The notes under the pieces were generated by a model. The model was not told where the DNA came from and made no database searches. It saw only the letters and a program-made list of their open reading frames with translations. Below are positions 54,105-62,553 of a DNA stretch of 64,000 nucleotides, in pieces. The stretch comes from an uncultured Erythrobacter sp. (lineage in GTDB: Bacteria > Pseudomonadota > Alphaproteobacteria > Sphingomonadales > Sphingomonadaceae). The stretch lies in NCBI RefSeq assembly GCF_947497915.1, contig NZ_CANMIJ010000001.1, positions 659,501-723,500 of the forward strand. The letters run 5' to 3'. Numbering within the stretch: position 1 is the stretch's first letter; each line of letters begins with the position of its first letter. Position numbers and translations under genes: made by a program.

Positions 54105-54809
54105 CTAGGCCTGAGCAGCCTGGCGCCCAGACAGGGCCTGAAGGAGCGCGGGATCGATCAATTCGATCCCGCGCTTTCCTTTGCGCAGGATCGCTCCGGC
54201 TTCTTCAATCTCGCCAAATTTGCGGCTGACGGTTTCGATCGTCAGGCCCAGCATATTGGCGATCTCACCGCGAGTGAGGGGCAGTTCAAATTCGCCTGCG
54301 ACGTGGCAGGATGTGTGGCTGGCCGCAGCAGCGAAATCGTGCAGCAAGGCGGCAAGGCGCGCCTCGGCATCAGCGCTGGCGTTGAGTTCCAAGAGGCTGC
54401 GCGTCGCCAGCAAGTCTTCCTGACTGCGGCGGAGCAGGGCGCGGGCCAAGGCCGGGTATTCATCAATCGCACGGTCAATATCCGCGCGGGCAAACGTGCA
54501 AAGCTTACTTTCTGTAAGAGCGACGACATCGTGATGCGCGAAAGGCGCAAACAACTCGCCGATGAAGCCGGACGGGTGGACTAAAGCGAGAATTTGCTCG
54601 TTGCCGTCACGGTCAAACGCGGAAACTTTAAGCGCGCCTGAAACCAGAGTAGCGCAAGCGGCGTTCTCATCGCCTGCGGCAAACAGCATTTCGCCGCGTT
54701 TTAGAACTCGCGTCCTGCCCGCTGCAGCCAACGCATCGCGCTCTTCTTCGGTGAGCACTGCGCATGCTGCGCTGTCTTTAACAGGGCATGATGCGCAGGC
54801 GGTGTTCAT
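54105..54809 (-). CDS. Fnr-type oxygen-sensing transcriptional regulator
   Basis: The 234-aa product has the cysteine pattern of Fe-S Fnr proteins: C5, C8 and C16 near the N-terminus and C104 in SKLCTFARAD (C52 is an extra). The cAMP-like fold follows, then a C-terminal helix-turn-helix with E-x-x-S-R in LTIETVSRKFGE, the recognition helix of Fnr. It is convergent with the Fnr-box gene and is likely to bind the box at 53545. Its start overlaps the upstream lipoprotein gene by four bases. Confidence 0.9.
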   Translation of the reverse strand: MNTACASCPVKDSAACAVLTEEERDALAAAGRTRVLKRGEMLFAAGDENAACATLVSGALKVSAFDRDGNEQILALVHPSGFIGELFAPFAHHDVVALTESKLCTFARADIDRAIDEYPALARALLRRSQEDLLATRSLLELNASADAEARLAALLHDFAAAASHTSCHVAGEFELPLTRGEIANMLGLTIETVSRKFGEIEEAGAILRKGKRGIELIDPALLQALSGRQAAQA

Positions 54810-55315
54810 CGCATCAATGTCTCGGAAAGACCCGCGATGGTACCATCTTGTCCCGCCTTCAACGCTTCGATTTTGATGCGCGCGGCGTCAATTTCGTCCA
54901 GAGGGGCAAATGTCGTGGCTGCCTCTGCCGTCAGGCGATCAAGATCAGCCAGCGCCACTGCGGTTTCGCTCCGGATTGTCATAAGATCGGCAAGGGCGAC
55001 GAGCGCGTCTTGTCGCCGATTGTTATCGATGGTTAGATCGCGCCCCAATCCAATAAGTATCATAGCATCGATTCGAGATCGGCTGAACTTCTTATCGGCT
55101 TCCACTGCGCGAGCGACCAAGGCATCCAAATCCTCTGTTGAGGCGATTGGGCGAATCGGTGCGACAGGTTCACTGCTAACCGGCGTGAACTGGCCTTGCG
55201 CCCGTTCAACATCGCGGATCGCGAGCGAGGGATACTTGTCGCTGCTACCTGCACAAGCGGAAAGCAACATCGCTGTCGTTGCAGCGGTTAAAAGCGAGGT
55301 GTAATGGCGTTTCAT
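54806..55315 (-). CDS. Putative lipoprotein of unknown function
   Basis: The 169-aa product has a lipobox (MLLSAC) after a 20-residue hydrophobic signal. The mature part is polar and helical (RQDALVALADLMTIRSETAVALADLDRL) with coiled-coil-like character. It is the first gene of a two-gene unit with the Fnr regulator (four-base overlap). The start at 55315 is preferred; a longer frame continues upstream as non-coding. Confidence 0.7.
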   Translation of the reverse strand: MKRHYTSLLTAATTAMLLSACAGSSDKYPSLAIRDVERAQGQFTPVSSEPVAPIRPIASTEDLDALVARAVEADKKFSRSRIDAMILIGLGRDLTIDNNRRQDALVALADLMTIRSETAVALADLDRLTAEAATTFAPLDEIDAARIKIEALKAGQDGTIAGLSETLMR

Positions 55316-55417
55316 CGTGGGGACAGCGAATATCACGATGGTTTGCCTGCGCAAAGCCGGATGGACACTGATCGCAAAAAAGAGTCGCGGCAAAGGCAGA
55401 TTCTCCGCCAGATAGCG

Positions 55418-55446
55418 TTGACTTGCCCCAGTGTATCCCTTAACGG
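55418..55446 (+). promoter_or_regulatory. Candidate promoter of rplU
   Basis: TTGACT (55418-55423) and TAACGG (55441-55446) stand 17 bases apart, about 107 bases before the rplU start. The -35 is near-consensus and the -10 is weak. Prediction by eye. Confidence 0.3.
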
Positions 55447-55552
55447 CACCGTTCTTTCCGGCGCTGTATTCAAACGGCGCCGCAATGCCGTTCGGTTGGT
55501 GCAAGCCTTTTGCACACTGCCGGACACGCCAAGAGATTGAGAGTATATAGCC

Positions 55553-56059
55553 ATGTTCGCGATAGTGCGCACAGGCGGCAAGCAATATCGGGTTGCCGCC
55601 GGAGACAAAATTGCCGTTGAGAAGCTCGCTGGTGAAGCCGGCGACACCATCACCTTGGGTGACGTATTGCTGGCCGGCGAAGGCGATAGCATCGCTGACG
55701 CTGCTAAAGTGAGCGTTTCGGCTGAGATTATCGCTCAAGCGAAGAGCGAAAAAGTCGTCGTTTTCAAAAAGCGTCGTCGTCACAATTACCGCCGCAAGGC
55801 TGGGCATCGTCAACAGATGACGCTTCTGCGCATCACCGACGTAGGCGAAGGCAAGAAGGCTCCGGCTAAGAAAGCTGCTGCTCCTAAAAAGGAAGCTGCA
55901 CCGAAAGCTGAAACCGAAGCTAAGAAAGCTCCGGCGAAAAAGGCTCCGGCCAAGAAAGCCGCTCCGAAGGCCGCAGCCGCTAAAAAGCCTGCAGCTAAGA
56001 AAGCACCAGCCAAAAAGGCACCGGCTAAGAAAGCCGCGCCTAAAGCTGACACGAAGTAA
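55553..56059 (+). CDS. rplU: 50S ribosomal protein L21 with a Lys/Ala-rich tail
   Basis: L21 is a ribosomal large-subunit protein. The N-terminal 100 residues are a normal L21 ([24 protein letters not shown], then [22 protein letters not shown]). A further 65-70 residues consist of [12 protein letters not shown] repeats resembling histone H1. This is much longer than the usual 101-105 aa. It overlaps no gene and precedes rpmA by 12 bases. Confidence 0.95.
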   Translation: MFAIVRTGGKQYRVAAGDKIAVEKLAGEAGDTITLGDVLLAGEGDSIADAAKVSVSAEIIAQAKSEKVVVFKKRRRHNYRRKAGHRQQMTLLRITDVGEGKKAPAKKAAAPKKEAAPKAETEAKKAPAKKAPAKKAAPKAAAAKKPAAKKAPAKKAPAKKAAPKADTK

Positions 56060-56071
56060 GGATCAGGACCC

Positions 56072-56341
56072 ATGGCACATAAGAAAGCAGGCGGTTCATC
56101 GCGTAACGGTCGCGATTCAGCAGGTCGCCGTCTTGGCGTGAAAAAATTCGGCGGTCAGGGCGTGATCGGTGGAAACATCCTCGTGCGTCAGCGCGGAACC
56201 AAATTCTATCCAGGCACCAATGTCGGCATGGGTAAAGACCACACACTCTTCGCTCTCGGCGAAGGCGTGGTCCGATTCCATAAAGGCAAGCTAGGCCGTA
56301 AATTCGTGTCGGTAGACATGATTGCGGAAGCAGCTGAATAA
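56072..56341 (+). CDS. rpmA: 50S ribosomal protein L27
   Basis: The 89-aa product begins [20 protein letters not shown], the typical L27 N-terminus without the extra cleaved leader of Firmicutes, then [22 protein letters not shown] and the C-terminal core. It is co-transcribed with rplU. Confidence 0.97.
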   Translation: MAHKKAGGSSRNGRDSAGRRLGVKKFGGQGVIGGNILVRQRGTKFYPGTNVGMGKDHTLFALGEGVVRFHKGKLGRKFVSVDMIAEAAE

Positions 56342-56406
56342 CCGGACGGTTCGAAAACAGGATCGTCCACCGGGGCGGTCCTAGCCGATGACACAATCGG
56401 CAGCGT

Positions 56407-56449
56407 AGAGGGAGAAGGGCCACCCCATTCGGGGGAGCCATCTCCCTCT
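56407..56449 (+). terminator. Terminator-like hairpin after rpmA
   Basis: AGAGGGAGA pairs with TCTCCCTCT and encloses a CCCC-ATTC-GGGG hairpin. TTCTCGTTTCT follows. It ends the rplU-rpmA unit about 66 bases after the stop. Confidence 0.65.
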
Positions 56450-56566
56450 TCTCGTTTCTCCCTCGAAAATCCGTGGAATAATTATGTTTCACGGCAACGA
56501 AATTGTCATGCAGCCCGCCTATCGGCGCGGTGAGGGGCAATTGAGTTCTCGCGTGGGAGAAAAATT

Positions 56567-57112
56567 GTGTTCCATCGTAGCGACAGATTGCTGCTGAGAC
56601 CCATCTGGCCAGAAGATTGGCAAGGCGTGCTTTCGGGCATTGCCGATGAAGGTGTCGTGCGAAATCTAGCCAGCGCCCCGTGGCCCTATGCCGCCGAGGA
56701 TGCGCGCAAGTTCGTGACGCTCCCGATTGATCCGATGTTCCCGCGTTTCTTGATTACTCGCGCCCGCGACGCAGAGGTTGTCGGTTGCATCGGCATTGAT
56801 GCGATGAATGACGATGCCGGTACGGTTGAGCTCGGATACTGGATCGCCCGCCCATATTGGGGACAAGGTTTTGCGACCGAAGCAGGCAGCGCGGCGATCA
56901 ATGTCGCCCGCGCGCTTGGCCATCAAAGGCTGTTCGCCTCGCACTTTCTCGATAACCCGGCATCGGGCGCGGTTCTCCGTAAACTTGGTTTCCAAGCCAC
57001 TGGGCGCGTGGTCGAACGGCATTCGTGTGGTCGGGGCGAAATGGCGCAGACGGCTGAATATGAACTGTCGTTTGTCGGCGCAGCAGGATTGGATTCGCCT
57101 GTCGCGGCATGA
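56567..57112 (+). CDS. GNAT-family N-acetyltransferase (RimJ/RimL type)
   Basis: A 181-aa GNAT protein. LLLRPIWPEDW is the N-terminal arm, ELGYWIARPYWGQGFATEA holds the acetyl-CoA loop (WGQGFATEA), and FASHFLDNPASGAVLRKLGFQATG is the last region. Translation starts at GTG with GGGAG before it. The acceptor is unknown. Confidence 0.87.
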   Translation: MFHRSDRLLLRPIWPEDWQGVLSGIADEGVVRNLASAPWPYAAEDARKFVTLPIDPMFPRFLITRARDAEVVGCIGIDAMNDDAGTVELGYWIARPYWGQGFATEAGSAAINVARALGHQRLFASHFLDNPASGAVLRKLGFQATGRVVERHSCGRGEMAQTAEYELSFVGAAGLDSPVAA

Positions 57113-57228
57113 TCCAGAACCGGGTTGAAATTCACAGAGCCCCGGCGCCGAATGCCGTGGCTGGGGCTCTTGATTCAACATCAGGTTTGCTTGTCCATCG
57201 CGGCGGTTTTCACTAGGGACATTGGGTA

Positions 57229-57825
57229 ATGACAGTCCGTAAGAGATTAACGCCTGAGGAATCCCGCAAATCCGCCCTAGTGGCCGCGCGCGCACTCCTG
57301 ATTGAAACAGGCCCGCAATCGGTCACGCTTAAGGCAGTGGCCTCGCGTATTGGGCGCACGCACGCCAATTTGTTGCACCATTTCGGCTCCGCATCGGGCT
57401 TGCAAAAAGCGCTGGCTGAACATCTCGCCAAAACCGTGTGCGAAACCATTATCGAGGCGGTTCACGCAAGCCGCGCTGGACTTGGGTCGGCGCGTGAGGT
57501 TGTGGATCTCGCATTTGACGCGTTCGACCGAGAGGGCGCAGGCGCGCTCACCAGTTGGATGCTGCTGACGGGTAACGAAGACGCGTTAAACCCGATTATC
57601 AGCACCATTCATGAGCTGGTCGATGAAATTGCCCCGGGCGAAGCTGATCATTCGGATGACGAGATGCATGTCCATAAAGACACGCTTAGCCTCGTGCTGC
57701 TTGCATTGGGTGATGCACTGATCGGCGGCGCGTTGGCGAAATCGCTGGGCCTACCGCGGGACACAGCGCGCGAGCGGGCAGCGGCAAACCTCGAAGCGTC
57801 AATGGCGCAGCACTACCAGCGTTAG
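57229..57825 (+). CDS. TetR-family transcriptional regulator
   Basis: A 198-aa TetR protein. The N-terminal HTH is in SVTLKAVASRIGRTHANLLHHFGS (about residues 33-56), with tyrosine replaced by His in the third helix. The C-terminal ligand domain is all-helical. It converges with the YgfZ gene (TTAG overlap). Target not visible. Confidence 0.9.
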   Translation: MTVRKRLTPEESRKSALVAARALLIETGPQSVTLKAVASRIGRTHANLLHHFGSASGLQKALAEHLAKTVCETIIEAVHASRAGLGSAREVVDLAFDAFDREGAGALTSWMLLTGNEDALNPIISTIHELVDEIAPGEADHSDDEMHVHKDTLSLVLLALGDALIGGALAKSLGLPRDTARERAAANLEASMAQHYQR

Positions 57826-58553
57826 TCCGCGAGCCCCGCTGCTTGCCAATCGGGCAGGTTCGCTGGTTCAAGGTCAGCCACGCGCAAGTGGTCGACTGCT
57901 AAACCAAGCTCCGGATATGAGGCCTTGCGCCGCTTTTCCTCAGATTGCGCGAGGGGCACGACCACGAGCCGCCGGTTCACCTTTTGCCGCCAGTTCATCC
58001 GAGCTGTGTTTTCCTGGCCAATGTAACACCCTTTTTCAAAGCTGACGCCGTTCAGTTCAACCGCGTTAGTTTCAAGCCACAGGATGTCGCCCAATTCTGC
58101 GCGACCTTCTGGCACGCCAAGCGATAGGCGGTGGGCGAGATAGATGTCATCGGCAGGGCCTGCGTCCCCCGCAGCGGCGATACCGCGAAAACCGAGTGCG
58201 CCTATGCGGGGATCGGCTGCGCTGCCTTCGAATTCGTCCGCGCTCCAGAACACGCCAAGCGTTTCGTCGCGGGCAATGTCAATCTTGCGGCGCAAGCGAT
58301 AAAGCGAAAGCCGTTTGGCGAGATCATCTGCCACATCCCCTTCGCATTCGAGCCGCAACGCACCGTCGCCGCCATCCCATACGAAAAAGTCGAACATTGC
58401 CTTGCCTTGGGCGGATAGCAGAGCGGCATAGACGGGCAGGTCGCCGCTTACGTCGTTGGTGACGAGACCTTGCAAAAATCCGCGTACGTCCTCGCCGACT
58501 TCGGTTGGAGCAAGGCGGATAATTGCGCGGTTGGAAAGGGGGCTTGCGGTCAT
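57822..58553 (-). CDS. ygfZ: YgfZ/GcvT-domain folate-binding protein
   Basis: A 243-aa aminomethyltransferase-fold protein that supports iron-sulfur enzyme maintenance with folate. The signature K-G-C-Y-x-G-Q-E is in FEKGCYIGQENTARM at about 178-192. IRLAPTEVGEDVRGFLQGLVTNDV is the N-terminal folate-binding start. Its ATG overlaps the ATP-grasp stop by four bases. Confidence 0.9.
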   Translation of the reverse strand: MTASPLSNRAIIRLAPTEVGEDVRGFLQGLVTNDVSGDLPVYAALLSAQGKAMFDFFVWDGGDGALRLECEGDVADDLAKRLSLYRLRRKIDIARDETLGVFWSADEFEGSAADPRIGALGFRGIAAAGDAGPADDIYLAHRLSLGVPEGRAELGDILWLETNAVELNGVSFEKGCYIGQENTARMNWRQKVNRRLVVVPLAQSEEKRRKASYPELGLAVDHLRVADLEPANLPDWQAAGLAD

Positions 58554-59452
58554 ATTCTTATCCGATTGGTTATGGCGCGGGCGAGGCGATTGCCAAGATC
58601 CGGCCCTTGTTCGGGATAGAGATAGGGTTCGATCAGCTCGGCTTCCATAACCATCAACGCGCCATCTTCTGCGCGCAGCATATCGATCCGTGCGTAAAGC
58701 GGCGGGGGGAAGGGCAAAGTCGCGATGATTGCTGTGGCAGACGCGGCTTCGTCCTCGCTTGGCTCATGAATGCTTTCTGTGCCGCCATAGAGCGACTGAA
58801 TGCGGTAATCGCCCTTGGCCGGGAGTTTGCGCAGGACATGGCTGAGCTCGCCATCGATAAAGATAAAGCTCAGCTCGCCTTCTTCGGCAATCGCGGGAAG
58901 AAAGGGTTGCAGCATGGCCGGATGACCGAAAACCCAATCATCATCAGGGAGAGATCCGCGCGAGATAAGCTCCTGTCCTAAAGCGCCCGCACCGATCTGG
59001 CGTTTCACCACGATCCTGTCAGTGCCGAATGCATCCATAGCGGCCAATGCACCCTTTGCTGTTACCGACTCGCGCCACATGGTCGGAATGGTGCGCGCGC
59101 CAGCGTCGCCGAGTTCGCGCAGATACGTCTTGGTCGCATTCCAGCGAACGACATCAGGCGAATTGCAGACGGTAATGCCTCGCGCGGCCAGAGTGTCCAA
59201 CTTTGCGACGAAGGCGTCCGGCTTGTCCTGATAGTTCCATGACGTGCCGAGCATTGCCAATGCGATGCCGTCAAACGCCTCGATTGGGGCCTCCCAATCG
59301 ATGACGCACAGCTCAAAACCTTGCTTTGTGAACGCAGGTTCGAGCCCGGCAATCATCAGGTCGTGTTCAAATGCATCGCCGCGTCGTTCGCCCGGGCTTC
59401 CATTAGCGATGGGCACAGTCGTTTCGCAGGCAAGAAATCCGATTTTGATCAT
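58550..59452 (-). CDS. ATP-grasp ligase-like protein
   Basis: The 300-aa protein has an ATP-grasp fold: CNSPDVVRWNATKTYLREL, the phosphate-binding IVVKRQIGAGALGQEL, the central FIDGELSHVLRKLPAKGDYRIQS and the metal-binding MEAELIEPYLY near the C-terminus. It resembles small glutathione-synthetase/RimK-like ligases. The substrate is unknown. It is coupled to ygfZ. Confidence 0.83.
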   Translation of the reverse strand: MIKIGFLACETTVPIANGSPGERRGDAFEHDLMIAGLEPAFTKQGFELCVIDWEAPIEAFDGIALAMLGTSWNYQDKPDAFVAKLDTLAARGITVCNSPDVVRWNATKTYLRELGDAGARTIPTMWRESVTAKGALAAMDAFGTDRIVVKRQIGAGALGQELISRGSLPDDDWVFGHPAMLQPFLPAIAEEGELSFIFIDGELSHVLRKLPAKGDYRIQSLYGGTESIHEPSEDEAASATAIIATLPFPPPLYARIDMLRAEDGALMVMEAELIEPYLYPEQGPDLGNRLARAITNRIRI

Positions 59453-59517
59453 GCATTGCGCTGTATGAGTGCGCGGCGGGACTGGAAAGACATTCTTCGC
59501 CAGACTAAGGCTTGGGC

Positions 59518-60555
59518 ATGACTGATACGCTCACAATCCGACGCCCTGATGACTGGCACCTGCATTTCCGTGACGGTGACATTATGCGCGGCGTTGTGCC
59601 GTACACGGCGCGGCAGTTTGCGCGGGCTATTGTGATGCCTAATCTGACGCCGCCGGTTACCACAGCCGCGCTAGCAGCCGAGTACCGCGACCGGATCAAC
59701 GAGGCCGTGCCACAGGGTGTCAAATTTACGCCGCTGATGACGTGTTACCTCACCGATACGACCGATCCCGATGATCTGGCGCGCGGTTTTGCCGATGGCG
59801 TGTTCACCGCGGCTAAGCTCTACCCCGCCAATGCGACTACCAATTCGGCTCACGGGGTCAGCGACGTTGCAAAGCTATATCCGGTGTTGAAGCAGATGGA
59901 GACGGACGGAATCGTTTTGTGCATCCACGGCGAGGTTACCGATCACGACATTGACGTGTTTGACCGTGAGGCGGAGTTTATTGAGCGGTATATGCGCTCG
60001 ATTGTCCGCGACTTTCCGCAACTTAAAATCATCTTTGAGCACATCACCACAGCTGACGCAGTGAAATTTGTGGAGCAGTCCAGCCCCAATATCGCCGCGA
60101 CGATCACGCCGCAGCATCTCCATATCAATCGCAACGCTATGCTGGTCGGCGGGATTCAGCCGCACAATTATTGTCTGCCGGTGGCAAAGCGCGAATTGCA
60201 TCGGCTCGCTCTGCGCAAAGCGGCAACGTCGGGTTCGCCTAAGTTCTTTCTTGGCACAGACAGCGCGCCGCACCTTCGCGGGGACAAGGAAAACGATTGC
60301 GGATGCGCGGGCATTTTTGGCGCGCCTTACGCGCTCGAAAGCTATTGCACGGTCTTTGATGAAGAGGACGCGTTGGAGCATTTTGAAGCGTTCGCCTCGC
60401 TTAACGGTCCGGCGTTTTACGGCCTGCCTGCAAACGAAGAGACGATCACGCTGGACCGCGCGGAAGTTGCCGTGCCCGAGGAGCTGGACCTCGCCGGACA
60501 AACCATCGTGCCGTGGCACGGCGGACAAACGATCGGCTGGCGGATCGCCGGTTAG
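59518..60555 (+). CDS. pyrC: Dihydroorotase (PyrC, type II)
   Basis: PyrC closes carbamoyl-aspartate to dihydroorotate. The 345-aa amidohydrolase has DDWHLHFRDG (zinc ligands), the carbamylated Lys region FTAAKLYPANATTNSAHGV, HGEVTD, FEHIT and FLGTDSAPH (Asp ligand). The ATG at 59518 follows AAGG; the longer TTG start is less likely. Its stop overlaps the rarD stop as TTAG. Confidence 0.95.
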   Translation: MTDTLTIRRPDDWHLHFRDGDIMRGVVPYTARQFARAIVMPNLTPPVTTAALAAEYRDRINEAVPQGVKFTPLMTCYLTDTTDPDDLARGFADGVFTAAKLYPANATTNSAHGVSDVAKLYPVLKQMETDGIVLCIHGEVTDHDIDVFDREAEFIERYMRSIVRDFPQLKIIFEHITTADAVKFVEQSSPNIAATITPQHLHINRNAMLVGGIQPHNYCLPVAKRELHRLALRKAATSGSPKFFLGTDSAPHLRGDKENDCGCAGIFGAPYALESYCTVFDEEDALEHFEAFASLNGPAFYGLPANEETITLDRAEVAVPEELDLAGQTIVPWHGGQTIGWRIAG

Positions 60556-61484
60556 GCGCGCGTTTCCGCCGCAGCTTTTGCTTTGCGGCTGCTTGCCCAT
60601 AGATCGAACATAAAGATCGCGACTGCTGTCCAGATTAGCAGGAAACTGCCGAGTTGAACCGGGCGGAGTTCCTCACCGAAAACGGTCAGACCCAGCAGGA
60701 ATACAATCGTCGGAGCGAGATATTGGATAAAGCCGAGCGTTGAGTAGTTCATCCGCTTGGCAGCAATCGCGAACAGCAAGAGCGGCACGGCAGTGACGAC
60801 GCCGGAAAACACAATCGCGGCGCTCAAAAACCAATCATCGCCAAAGGCGGAACCGGAGGGCGCTTGCGCATACCACCATGCGATACCGGCGGCCGGCAGG
60901 AGTAAAATTGCGCTTTCTATGGTCAATCCGGGCAATGAGCCGACATTAACTTGTTTTCGGACAATGCCATACAGCCCAAAGCTGCAAGCGAGGCTTAAGC
61001 TGATCCAAAGTGTGGTGAGCGCGCCAGCCGCCAATAGGGCAACTGCGGTGAGGGCGATAGCGACGGCCAGCCACTGCCATTTGGACAATTTCTCTCCCAG
61101 CAAAAGCGTGCCGAGCAACACGTTTAGAAGCGGGTTGAGGTAATATCCAAGGCTGGCGGCGTAGACCTGATTTTGCATGATCGCCCAGATATAGACGAAC
61201 CAGTTGATCGCGATCAGCACGGCGCTGGCAAACAAGGCGAGCAACGTCCGGCGGTTGGTCAACGCTGCTTTGAGAGCTGGAAATTGTTTCCGCAGCGCGA
61301 CGATCATCAGGCAAAACGGCAGAGTCCAGATGATGCGCCAGCCGACAAATTCAAAAGGCGGCACGCTGGTCACCAATAACAGGTAAAGCGGCAGGAAGCC
61401 CCAGATCAGATAGGCCGCGAGCGCCGCTGGCAGGCCGGATGGCTGATCGTCGCTGTTTGCGGGTGAAGGTGGGGGTGTCGCCAT
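60552..61484 (-). CDS. rarD: RarD-type EamA permease
   Basis: A 310-aa inner-membrane protein of the drug/metabolite transporter superfamily with ten TM segments in two EamA repeats. AYLIWGFLPLYLLL is the family start and SYYLNPLLNVLLGTLLLGEKL-like residues follow the first repeat. RarD substrate is not defined. Confidence 0.9.
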   Translation of the reverse strand: MATPPPSPANSDDQPSGLPAALAAYLIWGFLPLYLLLVTSVPPFEFVGWRIIWTLPFCLMIVALRKQFPALKAALTNRRTLLALFASAVLIAINWFVYIWAIMQNQVYAASLGYYLNPLLNVLLGTLLLGEKLSKWQWLAVAIALTAVALLAAGALTTLWISLSLACSFGLYGIVRKQVNVGSLPGLTIESAILLLPAAGIAWWYAQAPSGSAFGDDWFLSAAIVFSGVVTAVPLLLFAIAAKRMNYSTLGFIQYLAPTIVFLLGLTVFGEELRPVQLGSFLLIWTAVAIFMFDLWASSRKAKAAAETRA

Positions 61485-61818
61485 GGAGCACGGCCCGTAG
61501 GGCGCACGCCGAATGAGCGCAAGTTATTGGGGCTACACCGGCCTGTTTACATCGTGTTGCATGACTGAATGGCGGCTTTCATGCCCGATTGCAGGTCATT
61601 CATGTTCATTCACTTATACATGAACACATCAATCGAGGGGCGCGGGGCCATCCCACCAATGCTGCGCGCTTTCTCATCCTCTCTTGGGCCAACCCACCAA
61701 TGGCCCGGGCGCGGTATCCACCACCGCGGAAGACGCTCTCAAGCTTTCGGGCCTGGGGGCGTTTTCATTTTTGGGCTCGGAATAGCGAATATTAACCTTG
61801 TCACGGCATGAGGGGGCA
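61485..61818. other. 334-base non-coding region between rarD and the lipoprotein gene
   Basis: No convincing gene is seen; overlapping short frames lack a ribosome-binding site. It holds the divergent promoters of rarD and the lipoprotein gene. Visible structure is the inverted repeat TGTTCAT-N10-ATGAACA at 61603-61626 and a direct repeat of CCCACCAATG. Confidence 0.6.
61603..61626. repeat. Operator-like inverted repeat
   Basis: TGTTCAT (61603-61609) and ATGAACA (61620-61626) are perfect reverse complements with ten bases between. The 24-base size and the intergenic position suit a dimeric regulator's operator, though the regulator is unknown. Confidence 0.4.
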
Positions 61819-62547
61819 ATGTTCACGCCATCCCTCCGTATTGCATTGTTCGCTGTGCCGGCCGCGCTGGCTTTGACGGCGTGTGGTACTGACACTGCAC
61901 CTGAAGACGTGATCGGCGTAGCCGCGACCGATCCTCTAATGGCGAGGGCGCTAAACGATCCGCTGATGGTCGACCCTGATCTTGCCTATCGTAATGAAGC
62001 AAATGCGGCGCTTACGGTGCGGTATGACCATCCATTGCCTCCTCTTGTGGCGACCAGTGAATTGGCCAATCAGGCACGCGAAGCGGCACGGGTCGAATTG
62101 CTTGAAGACGGGCCGATACCCGATCTTCCCTTTGCATCAGGAGGCGACGCGTCGGCCGATCTCGCAACGCTGACAAAGGCCGATGCGATGCTCACCGCCG
62201 CCGGAGGGGCTGCGGAATGTGCAGGCGCGCTGGAAGCCGGACTAAAGTGGTCGGTTGATATGCCGGGGCCATCGAAAATTATGCCCCATGGATTGGTGCG
62301 GCAAGCCGCCGGCGTGTCGAACGGTGTCTGCGATGCGCGGATCGTGCGCTATCTGACGCCGGTCGATATCGAAGATGCGCTGGGATACCACTTTGCCCTC
62401 GCGGATCGTGCACGGCTGCGTCCGGTCCGATTTGAAACGCCAGAGCAAGCTGTTGTCGGAGATGGCCGAAATGAGCAGTTGGTCGTGCATGTGCGCGAAG
62501 GGACAGGCGGGATGACCGCTGTCGATCTGATTTACTGGGCCAAATAG
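61819..62547 (+). CDS. Putative lipoprotein of unknown function
   Basis: The 242-aa product has a lipobox at LTAC after a hydrophobic signal (IALFAVPAALA). The mature part is acidic/neutral, with two Cys in AAECAGALEAGL and VCDARIVRYL that may form a disulfide. AGGGGG precedes the ATG at 61819. No family was recognised. It converges on astD with a six-base gap. Confidence 0.72.
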   Translation: MFTPSLRIALFAVPAALALTACGTDTAPEDVIGVAATDPLMARALNDPLMVDPDLAYRNEANAALTVRYDHPLPPLVATSELANQAREAARVELLEDGPIPDLPFASGGDASADLATLTKADAMLTAAGGAAECAGALEAGLKWSVDMPGPSKIMPHGLVRQAAGVSNGVCDARIVRYLTPVDIEDALGYHFALADRARLRPVRFETPEQAVVGDGRNEQLVVHVREGTGGMTAVDLIYWAK

Positions 62548-62553
62548 ACCGAG

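Noticed and set aside
61569..61811. 80-codon and 68-codon overlapping frames between rarD and the lipoprotein gene
   Set aside because: No ribosome-binding site, two frames compete, and the residues show no domain or signal pattern.
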